Shown here piece after piece: positions 38,115-45,391 of a stretch of DNA of 64,000 bases. Numbering within the stretch: position 1 is the first letter of the stretch; each line of letters opens with the position of its first letter. This stretch comes from [Clostridium] fimetarium (lineage in GTDB: Bacteria > Bacillota > Clostridia > Lachnospirales > Lachnospiraceae). The DNA lies in assembly GCF_900111235.1 (NCBI RefSeq), contig NZ_FOJI01000009.1:1-64000 (forward strand). The letters are read 5' to 3'. A model generated the notes under the pieces. It saw only the letters and a program-made list of their open reading frames with translations, did no database searches and had not been told where the DNA came from. A program made the position numbers and the translations under genes.

Positions 38115-39056
38115 ATGAGAAGAAATCATGATGTTTCCCAGTATATTTTGGCGGCTAAGAAGAGAACTGTATTTGCACTGATTTTAATAGTGGTTATTAT
38201 TCCAATCACATTATTTTTAGGTTTCTATTTTAATAAAAATGATAGTTATATGTTGCTAAGTGCAGTATTGATTCTATATACATTACTTCCATTTGTGCTG
38301 GTATTTGAACATAGAAAACCTAAAGCTAGAGAGATTGTAATGCTATCGTCAATGTCGGCGCTAACCGTATGTGCAAATTTATTGTGTGCATTTACAGTAC
38401 CCGTACATGCAGGCACTGCGTTAGTGATAATATCTGGAATTGCATTAGGCCCAGAGGCTGGATTTTTAGTGGGTGCACTATCTAGATTTGTATGCAACTT
38501 TTTCACAGGACAGGGTCCATGGACACCATGGGAAATGATAGCTTGGGGAATTATTGGATTTTTAGCAGGCGTTACATTTAATAAAGTTGATCTAGATAAG
38601 GTAAAATCAAGAGATATAAAGGTGATTATGGGACCGATCATAAGTATTATAGCAACATTGATATTTGCATATGTTATATTTTTATTTACTGGGAAACAAG
38701 GCGAAACTTTTTTCGGATGGAGACTATATGCATATGGAATGGCAGGATTGGTGATAGGGATGCTATTACAAAGACATAGGTTGCCAGTGGATAGTGTTAC
38801 AGTGCCCATATACACGTTGTTTTCAGTATTTATAATATACGGTGGGATAATGAATATTGCGGCGCTTATAATGACAAATTCAGTGTCGCCGGGTGATATG
38901 CAAATTAATTTTGAATCATTAAAATTATTATATATTACTGGAGCCCCCTATGATGCGATGCATGCAGTCGGTGCATCTGTATGTGTGTTTTTATTTGGGG
39001 ATAGTGTTATAAGAAAAATCGAGCGAGTGAAGATAAAATATGGAATATACAAATAA
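38115..39056 (+). CDS. ECF transporter S component, CbrT-like (probable cobalamin binder)
   Basis: 313-residue membrane protein. Two extra N-terminal spans are followed by an ECF S core containing GIALGPEAGFLVGALSRFVCNFFTGQGPWTPWEM. From memory this block marks S components annotated as CbrT, a cobalamin-specific family. It starts one base after the ATPase stop (ATG 38115, GGGGTG upstream). The nearby cobalamin riboswitch and transcobalamin-like proteins support B12 or another corrinoid as substrate; other DUF4430-associated ligands cannot be ruled out from sequence. Confidence 0.75.
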   Translation: MRRNHDVSQYILAAKKRTVFALILIVVIIPITLFLGFYFNKNDSYMLLSAVLILYTLLPFVLVFEHRKPKAREIVMLSSMSALTVCANLLCAFTVPVHAGTALVIISGIALGPEAGFLVGALSRFVCNFFTGQGPWTPWEMIAWGIIGFLAGVTFNKVDLDKVKSRDIKVIMGPIISIIATLIFAYVIFLFTGKQGETFFGWRLYAYGMAGLVIGMLLQRHRLPVDSVTVPIYTLFSVFIIYGGIMNIAALIMTNSVSPGDMQINFESLKLLYITGAPYDAMHAVGASVCVFLFGDSVIRKIERVKIKYGIYK

Positions 39057-39149
39057 GTAATAAATTATAAAATCTAAATTTAAAAATAGAACCCAGAAAT
39101 TGATTGCAAAGATTATTAAGTTTGGATTTAATTTATTGAGTTGTTCAGT

Positions 39150-39195
39150 AAAAAAGGAGCTTTCATACATTAAGTTGTAAGAAAACTCCTTTTTT
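39150..39195. terminator. Bidirectional terminator between the ECF operon and the B12-regulated gene
   Basis: AAAAAAGGAG-C-TTTC pairs with GAAA-A-CTCCTTTTTT, giving a T run on either strand. It lies between convergent genes. Confidence 0.85.
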
Positions 39196-39219
39196 AACAA
39201 ATAGCTGTAGTATTAATAA

Positions 39220-40503
39220 TTATAAATCATTACGTTTGTTTTTCAAATTTTGAATGTTTTGTATATACATCATTGCAACAACGCCACATGCAGACATAAG
39301 TGAAATTAAGAAAAATATAGTCGTAATATTAGAATCACCTGTTGCAGGTGATGTTTTACTTAAATCGGTTGCTGTGTCAATTGCTGAATCGGTATTAATC
39401 GTTGAAGCAGTATCAATGATTGAATTACTATCAATGCCTAAAGCAGGTGTCGCTACAGTTGTATCAGTTTCCGGAGGATTTAATGGTAAACCAGATGCCA
39501 GTATATCAGATACATCAAATGGAGCCGATTGATTTGCTAATATAGCTCTGTAACTTACAAGACTATAAAAAGCGTCGATCGTTGAATATGAACTTGCTGC
39601 ATCAGTTGCATTTGTATAGCTATAAGCGCCAGTTTGTGAAGAATTCTTAAATGTAAGTAAGCCAGCATAGGAGCTCGCGGCTAAATCTTGTTTACCATAG
39701 GTTGAATACAGCGTTAATGAAGCTGCAGTGGAGTCAGAGTTAGGAAATGCAGACCATTTAAAGTCACCGTCAGATGTTCCATCAGAATGTAACAGAGTTT
39801 GTGAAAATATAATTGAATTTTCAACAAGTTTTTTCACACTGGAATCAGAGCTGTTTAGGCTTGATAATCCTGATAATGAGAAACCATTATTATCAGTAGA
39901 ATTTCCCCAATAATCAATTCCATTATCATTTCCATAGCTAAGAATTGCAGTTTTTATTTTGGCTAAACATGCGGCGCTGTCCTTGAATTCTTTCGAATAA
40001 GCATATGCTGCGGTGTACAAATGTGGAAGCTTATATGGGTTAATGTTATTTAACGTTGCTTGATTAGCATTTGCAATTGCGGTTTCATATTTTTGGATTA
40101 GATTGAATCCTTTAAAATTAGTAGCATCCCTACCGGCTAACGCAAGAACGATAGAAAGGTATGCATAATCAGTAAGTGGATCAGTCAATATTAACTCACC
40201 ATTACTAATATAAGTGGTTGAAATTTGTGAAAGATAGGAATCTACTAAATTAGAACAATTCATTCCTGAACGAAGTAATAATATCAAAAGTTTTGAAGAA
40301 TTGTAGAAATCAGATGCAGCATTGATACTGGCAGACGTTTTAAGATATTCTGCAGTTGCAGTGATTTCCTTATCAATTGCTGTAAGTGAAGGTGGTACTG
40401 GCTGGGGACTTTCAGAGCCGGCAAAAGCCATTGTTACATTGGATAGTATAAGGCATAGTGCCAATACCAATGCTGGTAATTTCCTTTTTGTGATTTGATT
40501 CAT
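39220..40503 (-). CDS. Secreted, wall-anchored alpha/alpha-barrel protein, transcobalamin N-terminal-like, under cobalamin riboswitch
   Basis: 427 residues. A signal peptide (1-29, ending MAFAG) is followed by an all-helical region (about 40-330) with the prenyltransferase/terpenoid-cyclase-type repeat pattern. The clearest pieces are GIDYWGNSTDNNGFSL and DGDFKWSAFPNSDSTAASLTLY; the latter recalls the NSxSTA motif of bacterial relatives of the intrinsic-factor alpha domain. A Thr/Ser/Asp-rich spacer, SPATGDSN (LPXTG-like), a membrane span and KNKRNDL form a sortase-type anchor. GGAGG precedes ATG 40503 and a small CCGC-ATAA-GCGG hairpin abuts it. The riboswitch upstream implies a role in corrinoid capture. 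Confidence 0.7.
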   Translation of the reverse strand: MNQITKRKLPALVLALCLILSNVTMAFAGSESPQPVPPSLTAIDKEITATAEYLKTSASINAASDFYNSSKLLILLLRSGMNCSNLVDSYLSQISTTYISNGELILTDPLTDYAYLSIVLALAGRDATNFKGFNLIQKYETAIANANQATLNNINPYKLPHLYTAAYAYSKEFKDSAACLAKIKTAILSYGNDNGIDYWGNSTDNNGFSLSGLSSLNSSDSSVKKLVENSIIFSQTLLHSDGTSDGDFKWSAFPNSDSTAASLTLYSTYGKQDLAASSYAGLLTFKNSSQTGAYSYTNATDAASSYSTIDAFYSLVSYRAILANQSAPFDVSDILASGLPLNPPETDTTVATPALGIDSNSIIDTASTINTDSAIDTATDLSKTSPATGDSNITTIFFLISLMSACGVVAMMYIQNIQNLKNKRNDL

Positions 40504-40689
40504 TTTAATTTCCTCCATTTCCGCTTATGCGGTAAAATAATTGAGGTGAAAAAATCTCCTTATGTCAGATAAATTTTTAAGAATAAAAATTATCATCTAC
40601 ATTGGGAGACTGCATAAAAATAAGATGCCAAAATTCAAGCACGCAATATGTCTATACAATCATTCCTCACCGAACGATAAATAATTTGT

Positions 40690-40885
40690 TATTAACGGCA
40701 GATATCCTGACTTTTAGCTTCTAACCTAATCCTTGTCCTTCCCAAAACCAGTTGGTCTCAGTGGTTATCAAGTTTCGTATCTAATTACAGTAGAGTGAGC
40801 TGTTACGGACTTTCACCGCATTCCCTTAAATGTTAATCTGTATTTTAAAACACAGCATTTATGCAGATAAACTGCCACCGAAAAT
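40690..40885 (-). promoter_or_regulatory. Cobalamin riboswitch
   Basis: On the minus strand the element begins near 40885 with GGTGGCAG and continues with GGGAATGCGGTGAAAGTCCG (the conserved core). ACAGC, CCACTG and GGGAAGG follow, and it closes with the B12 box AGTCAGGATATCTGCC at 40712-40697. All hallmark elements of the AdoCbl/cobalamin riboswitch are in order. It lies about 190 bp upstream of the start codon of the surface protein at 40503. The expression platform probably includes the CCGC-ATAA-GCGG hairpin beside the ribosome binding site. Confidence 0.93.
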
Positions 40886-41019
40886 AACTATTGGAATTGT
40901 AGCCTATTAGGATGTATATGTCAAGATGATGAAATATAGAAACTAATTCGCAATAATAAAGGAAGGTTAATCAAAGGTAAAAAGGTTATATTATTAATTA
41001 GATGGAAAAAACAACTTAA

Positions 41020-41031
41020 GTTTGTTATAAT
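41020..41031 (+). promoter_or_regulatory. Extended -10 promoter of the exonuclease gene
   Basis: TTTGTTATAAT gives TGN-TATAAT, an extended -10 element, 35 bp before the ATG. The -35 region is poor. Confidence 0.5.
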
Positions 41032-41065
41032 GAAATAATCATAAAAGTACGGAAAGAGAATTCAT

Positions 41066-42022
41066 ATGAATTATATTGTTGTTGATTTGGAATGGAATCA
41101 AAGCCCTCACGGAAAAAAATATGAAATTAAAGAGATCCCATTTGAAATCATTGAAATTGGGGCTGTTAAACTGGACCAAGAACGAAATATAATAAGTGAG
41201 TTTGAAAGGGTTGTGAAACCTCAGTTATATAAAGAACTGCATTTTAAAACGCAGGAAATTATCACGATTGAGATGGAAGAATTACAACGTGGTGATAAAT
41301 TCTTTGATGTAGTGAATGACTTCTTAAAATGGTGTGGAGAGGATTATATCTTTTGCACATGGGGTAGCACGGATTTGATTGAGTTGCAGAGAAATATGCA
41401 TTTTTATAAGGTGGATATTCCATATGAAACGCCTCTGAAATTTTATGATATTCAAAAGTTTTTTAGCATTTTGTATCAAGATGGAAAGTCGAGAACTGCA
41501 CTTCAAACTGCAGCCGAGTATTTAAGTATAATTGACGGAGAGTTTCACCGAGCAATTAATGATGCGAGATATACTGCAAAAATAATTCAATGCATAGATT
41601 TTGAACGCGCAAGCAAAAATTATTCAATCGATTATTATACGATTCCATATAAAAGAAGCAATGAGATTTTTATTAATTATGAGACCTATCACAAATATAT
41701 TTCAAGAGGGTTTCGTCAGAAAGAGTCTTTGATGTCGGACAAAGAAGTATTATCGTCAAGATGCTATTTGTGTGGTAAAGAGTGTGAAAGTATTGTTCCT
41801 TGGTTTTCTACTAACACGAAGATATATTTTGGATTATTTAACTGTGAAGAGCATGGATACATGAAAGGTAAGATACGAGCAAAGTATGCAGATAACGGAA
41901 AATATTTTGCGGTAAAGATTCTTAAGCTTACGGATGAAAATGGAGCCAAGCAGATTTACGATAGACAAGAGACAACGAGAGAGAAGAGAAAACTGAAAAG
42001 ACACAAAGATGAAGAAAGTTAA
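41066..42022 (+). CDS. DEDDh 3'-5' exonuclease with C-terminal zinc-ribbon-like region
   Basis: 318 residues. The exonuclease domain (1-180) shows ExoI IVVDLEWN (DxE), ExoII around FCTWGSTDL and ExoIII FHRAINDARYTAKI (H-x4-D), in the style of KapD/ERI-1-like RNA or DNA exonucleases. The C-terminal part has a CYLCGKEC motif with a later cysteine (FNCEEHG), suggesting a metal-binding finger, and ends in a very basic tail. The substrate is unknown. It stands alone with its own promoter and terminator. Confidence 0.85.
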   Translation: MNYIVVDLEWNQSPHGKKYEIKEIPFEIIEIGAVKLDQERNIISEFERVVKPQLYKELHFKTQEIITIEMEELQRGDKFFDVVNDFLKWCGEDYIFCTWGSTDLIELQRNMHFYKVDIPYETPLKFYDIQKFFSILYQDGKSRTALQTAAEYLSIIDGEFHRAINDARYTAKIIQCIDFERASKNYSIDYYTIPYKRSNEIFINYETYHKYISRGFRQKESLMSDKEVLSSRCYLCGKECESIVPWFSTNTKIYFGLFNCEEHGYMKGKIRAKYADNGKYFAVKILKLTDENGAKQIYDRQETTREKRKLKRHKDEES

Positions 42023-42035
42023 ATCTTGATTAAAT

Positions 42036-42078
42036 AAAAATGGAGCACCGCAAAGTCTGCAGTGTTCCATTTTTTTTG
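42036..42078. terminator. Terminator between exonuclease and MraY-like genes
   Basis: AAAATGGAGCAC pairs with GTGTTCCATTTT (one G-U) and is followed by a run of eight T on the plus strand. Five A on the other side make it usable in both directions. Confidence 0.85.
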
Positions 42079-42098
42079 TTTTTATCGATTACAATCCT

Positions 42099-43061
42099 CT
42101 AAATTAAAGCATATATAACACCAAGGCCAATTACAATCTGAAGTATTGCAAATCTAAATACTACCTGTGCATCGGACCAATCTTTATTTTTTCTGACATG
42201 ATCATGAATTGGAGTTCGGATGTTCTTCAATACCTTAACATGAAAAAATCTCAATAAGGATACTTTGATAAGTCCGAGTCCACCATCTAAGATGAGCATA
42301 AAAGCGACTGGAATATAAAGAAACGGATGACCTGATTTTAATATTGCAAAAGCTATAAATAGGCCAATGGCTCGAGAACCTGCGTCACCCATCATTAACT
42401 TACTAGGAGAGGCGTTAAACCATAAATAACCAAGAATGCAAACGACCATAATGAGTATGGAATGTCTAAAGTAAGGGTCTTTATTATATAATGAAAATAA
42501 TACGTATATGGTAAATAGCGTTGTTGCTGAAAGTGTACCAGATAAGCCGTCAACTCCATCAGAACAGTTTGTTACATTTATACTTACCCATACGAGTATT
42601 ACGATAAGAAATCCAAATACCAAAGGTGGTAAAACCAGTTGTTTGTTAAAAAATGCAAGTTCTATCGTATTAGAATTGTAATTGAGATAAGTAATTGCAG
42701 ACATAATCGCGATTAAAAAATCAATTAAGCCTTTTTTTAGTTCTCCCCAAGGAGAAGTTGAACTGTCATCTAAATATCCGCTAATCATAGCAGCAAGGGT
42801 CAAAATAAAGTAAATTAAAAGTTCATTAGTAAGCGGTATGAAAAGGACACAAGTTAAAATAAACGTCAGAATAAATATAATTCCTGCACCTCGAGGCTTT
42901 CCTACAGACTTTGAACCATTTATAGCATATGCACGGCCGGCATCTATGGGTAATGAATTCTTACCGAATTTTATGGCAACACATGTGAATGTAAATGCAA
43001 GAATTACACTTAAAAATGTTATTTCCTTCATATAACTTGTATCCAGTATGTAATAAATCAT
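42099..43061 (-). CDS. MraY-like phospho-sugar transferase (second MraY paralogue type)
   Basis: 320-residue integral membrane enzyme of the polyprenyl-phosphate N-acetylhexosamine-1-phosphate transferase family. Diagnostic segments are the paired aspartates in SGYLDDSS, NVTNCSDGVDGL, MGDAGSRAIG and PIHDHVRKNKDWSDAQVVFRF. The last corresponds to the MraY HHH motif but reads H-D-H here. Cell-wall genes (mur, mra) are absent nearby, so this may be a second, specialised MraY or act on another nucleotide sugar. The start ATG 43061 has AAAGGAG 11 bases upstream. Confidence 0.85.
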   Translation of the reverse strand: MIYYILDTSYMKEITFLSVILAFTFTCVAIKFGKNSLPIDAGRAYAINGSKSVGKPRGAGIIFILTFILTCVLFIPLTNELLIYFILTLAAMISGYLDDSSTSPWGELKKGLIDFLIAIMSAITYLNYNSNTIELAFFNKQLVLPPLVFGFLIVILVWVSINVTNCSDGVDGLSGTLSATTLFTIYVLFSLYNKDPYFRHSILIMVVCILGYLWFNASPSKLMMGDAGSRAIGLFIAFAILKSGHPFLYIPVAFMLILDGGLGLIKVSLLRFFHVKVLKNIRTPIHDHVRKNKDWSDAQVVFRFAILQIVIGLGVIYALI

Positions 43062-43268
43062 AAAAATTGTAACTCCTTTTCTAATAATTACTGGTTTGTT
43101 TTACAAAAACCTTTTATAGTATAACACAATTTATTTTGGAAATATAGAGAGAACGATAGAAAATATTATTACAATATATTATATCATTATGGTATACTAA
43201 AAGTTATATAATTATGTTAATTTTAGGAGTTAAAAATAGGTTATAATATATGGAAAGGGTGGTCTTTT

Positions 43269-45176
43269 ATGGATAAAAATTCATCTGTTTTTTTGACAGA
43301 AGTTGATACATATCTATTCGGGCAGGGAACAAATTATGAAATATATAATAAGATGGGCTCACATATTGCAATAAAAGATGGTGTTTGTGGCGTATATTTT
43401 TCAGTATGGGCTCCAGCCGCGAAAGAAGTTTATGTAGTAGGTGACTTTAATGAATGGAAGGCATATGGATATGATTGTAAGCCTGTTTCGGATGGTGGGG
43501 TATATGATATATTTATTCCAGGTGCAAAAGTTGGACAATTCTATAAATATTTAATTGTAACGCAAGAGGGGGAAGCCTTATTTAAGGCGGATCCATATGC
43601 AAATAGTGCCCAATTAAGACCAGAGACTGCATCGGTGATTACCGATTTAGGTCAATTTGAGTGGTCTGATTCAAAATGGATCCAGAATAAAACAGAGGAA
43701 GATCATCTTAAAGTACCATTATCAATATATGAAGTTCATATTGGTTCCTGGAAAAAGAAAAATAATGGAACGCAGGATGGTTTTTATAATTATAGAGAAA
43801 TAGCGGTAGAGCTTGCTAGTTATGTTAAGAATATGGGGTATACACACGTTGAATTAATGGGGATTGCTGAATATCCATATGATGCTTCATGGGGATATCA
43901 AGTAACGAGTTATTATGCACCAACTAAAAGATATGGAACCCCAAAAGATTTTATGTATCTAATCGATTATATGCACAAAGAGGGAATTGGAGTTATTCTT
44001 GATTGGGTTCCTGCTCATTTTCCGAAGGATGCGCATGGCCTTGCCAATTTTGATGGAAGTAATGTATATGAGTACGGTGATCCTAGAAAAGGTGAGCATC
44101 CTGATTGGGGTACTAAGGTATTTGATTATAGTAAGAAAGAAGTTACCAATTTTTTGATTGCAAATGCGTTGTTTTGGGTAGATAAGTACCATATTGATGG
44201 CCTGCGTGTAGACGCAGTTGCATCTATGCTGTATCTTGACTATGGAAGAACCGAAGGTAATTGGATACCCAATAAATTTGGTGGTAATGGCAATCTTGAA
44301 GCAGTGGAATTCATTAAGCATTTTAACAGTATTATGAAGCACAAATTTCCAAATGCGATTACCATTGCGGAAGAATCAACAGCATGGCCAAATGTGAGTG
44401 GGAATCCAGATACAGACGGGTGTCTTGGATTTACATTCAAATGGAATATGGGATGGATGCATGATTTCCTTGAATATATGCAGCTTGATCCGTATTTTAG
44501 AAAGTTCAATCATTCAAAACTGACATTTAGTTTAAGGTATGCGTTTAGTGAGAATTTTGTATTGGTATTATCTCATGATGAAGTAGTTCATTTGAAGTGC
44601 TCTATGTTAGGTAAGATGCCAGGTGATCTTATTGATAAATTTTCTAATTTAAAACTGGCATATGCATTTATGACGGGACATCCCGGTAAGAAACTTTTAT
44701 TTATGGGTCAGGAATTTGGACAGTGGAATGAATGGAGTGAAAGCAAATCTCTAGACTGGTATTTATTAGAAGATTCGATGCATCAGAATATGAAAGATTT
44801 TACTAAAAAATGTATGTTAATGTATAAAAAATATCCAGCACTTTATGGTACGGATTGTAATCCGGAAGGTTTTAGATGGATTAATTCTAATGATAGAAAT
44901 AATAGTATATGTTCATTCTTAAGATTAAGTGAGGATGGTAAGAAAAATTTATTGTTTGTGCTTAATTTTACACCGGTCGTTAGAGAAAAATTCAAGGTCG
45001 GCGTACCTTCTAAAGGCAAGTATGTATTAGTTCTTGGTAGCGATGAGGAGAATCAGATTAAGTCACTTACACCAGTTAAGGAAGAGTGTGATGGGTTTGA
45101 TTATTCAGTATTTATTGATGTAAAAAAATTTGGCATCTCCATTTACGAATTTAACATTACTAAAAAGAAAATTTAA
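43269..45176 (+). CDS. glgB: 1,4-alpha-glucan branching enzyme
   Basis: 635-residue GH13 enzyme that makes alpha-1,6 branches in glycogen. An N-terminal CBM48-type domain (YFSVWAPAAKEVYVVGDFNEW) is followed by the barrel with DGLRVDAVASMLYLDYGR (catalytic nucleophile Asp), AEESTAWP (acid/base Glu) and LSHDEVVH. All catalytic residues look intact. No other glycogen gene is adjacent, so the gene is isolated here. AAAGGGTGG precedes ATG. Confidence 0.95.
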   Translation: MDKNSSVFLTEVDTYLFGQGTNYEIYNKMGSHIAIKDGVCGVYFSVWAPAAKEVYVVGDFNEWKAYGYDCKPVSDGGVYDIFIPGAKVGQFYKYLIVTQEGEALFKADPYANSAQLRPETASVITDLGQFEWSDSKWIQNKTEEDHLKVPLSIYEVHIGSWKKKNNGTQDGFYNYREIAVELASYVKNMGYTHVELMGIAEYPYDASWGYQVTSYYAPTKRYGTPKDFMYLIDYMHKEGIGVILDWVPAHFPKDAHGLANFDGSNVYEYGDPRKGEHPDWGTKVFDYSKKEVTNFLIANALFWVDKYHIDGLRVDAVASMLYLDYGRTEGNWIPNKFGGNGNLEAVEFIKHFNSIMKHKFPNAITIAEESTAWPNVSGNPDTDGCLGFTFKWNMGWMHDFLEYMQLDPYFRKFNHSKLTFSLRYAFSENFVLVLSHDEVVHLKCSMLGKMPGDLIDKFSNLKLAYAFMTGHPGKKLLFMGQEFGQWNEWSESKSLDWYLLEDSMHQNMKDFTKKCMLMYKKYPALYGTDCNPEGFRWINSNDRNNSICSFLRLSEDGKKNLLFVLNFTPVVREKFKVGVPSKGKYVLVLGSDEENQIKSLTPVKEECDGFDYSVFIDVKKFGISIYEFNITKKKI

Positions 45177-45213
45177 AGTTATTTGCAGCTCATAATTTAG
45201 CGCTAATGTGACG

Positions 45214-45262
45214 AAATATACCTGTGTAGGAGTATTCTCTTATATAGGTATATTTTATTTCG
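45214..45262 (+). terminator. glgB terminator
   Basis: AAATATACCT pairs with AGGTATATTT across a 22-base loop and is followed by TATTTC, just before the flagellar leader. Confidence 0.6.
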
Positions 45263-45283
45263 GTGTTAATTTTTCCAAATACG

Positions 45284-45318
45284 GATTAAATGCCTGCTAA
45301 GCAGGCCGATAGGAGCAA
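45284..45318 (+). promoter_or_regulatory. Sigma-D (sigma-28) type promoter module, copy 1
   Basis: TAAA (45287-45290), a 14-base spacer and GCCGATAG (45305-45312) match the flagellar sigma factor consensus TAAA-N14-16-GCCGATAT. The spacer and first bases of the -10 form the palindrome GCCTGCT-A-AGCAGGC. It should start a transcript near 45318, giving a leader of about 75 bases. Confidence 0.75.
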
Positions 45319-45319
45319 T

Positions 45320-45385
45320 GTGAAAAACAAGGAGCATATTTTTCACGGTCCTGATTAAATGCCTGCTGAAGCAGGCCGATAGGAG
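45320..45385 (+). promoter_or_regulatory. Probable CsrA-regulated leader
   Basis: The hairpin GTGAAAAA/TTTTTCAC (45320-45346) presents ACAAGGAGCA in and next to its loop, matching the CsrA consensus ACARGGAnG. A second AGGAGC (45381-45386) is the ribosome binding site. A loop GGA paired with a Shine-Dalgarno GGA is the two-site arrangement used by CsrA on flagellin mRNA in Bacillus. No csrA or fliW gene is in the window, so regulation is inferred. Confidence 0.5.
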
Positions 45386-45388
45386 CAA
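45353..45388 (+). promoter_or_regulatory. Sigma-D type module, copy 2, fused to the ribosome binding site
   Basis: TAAA (45356-45359), a 15-base spacer and GCCGATAG (45375-45382), nearly identical to copy 1 over 35 bp. The -10 overlaps AGGAG, and ATG follows at 45392, so a transcript starting here would be almost leaderless. It more likely supplies the ribosome binding site and a hairpin (GCCTGCT-GA-AGCAGGC) beside it. Confidence 0.6.
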
Positions 45389-45391
45389 ATT

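Noticed and set aside
38246-38815. 189-codon minus-strand ORF
   Set aside because: Antisense to the ECF S component, whose membrane-protein sequence is clearly real.
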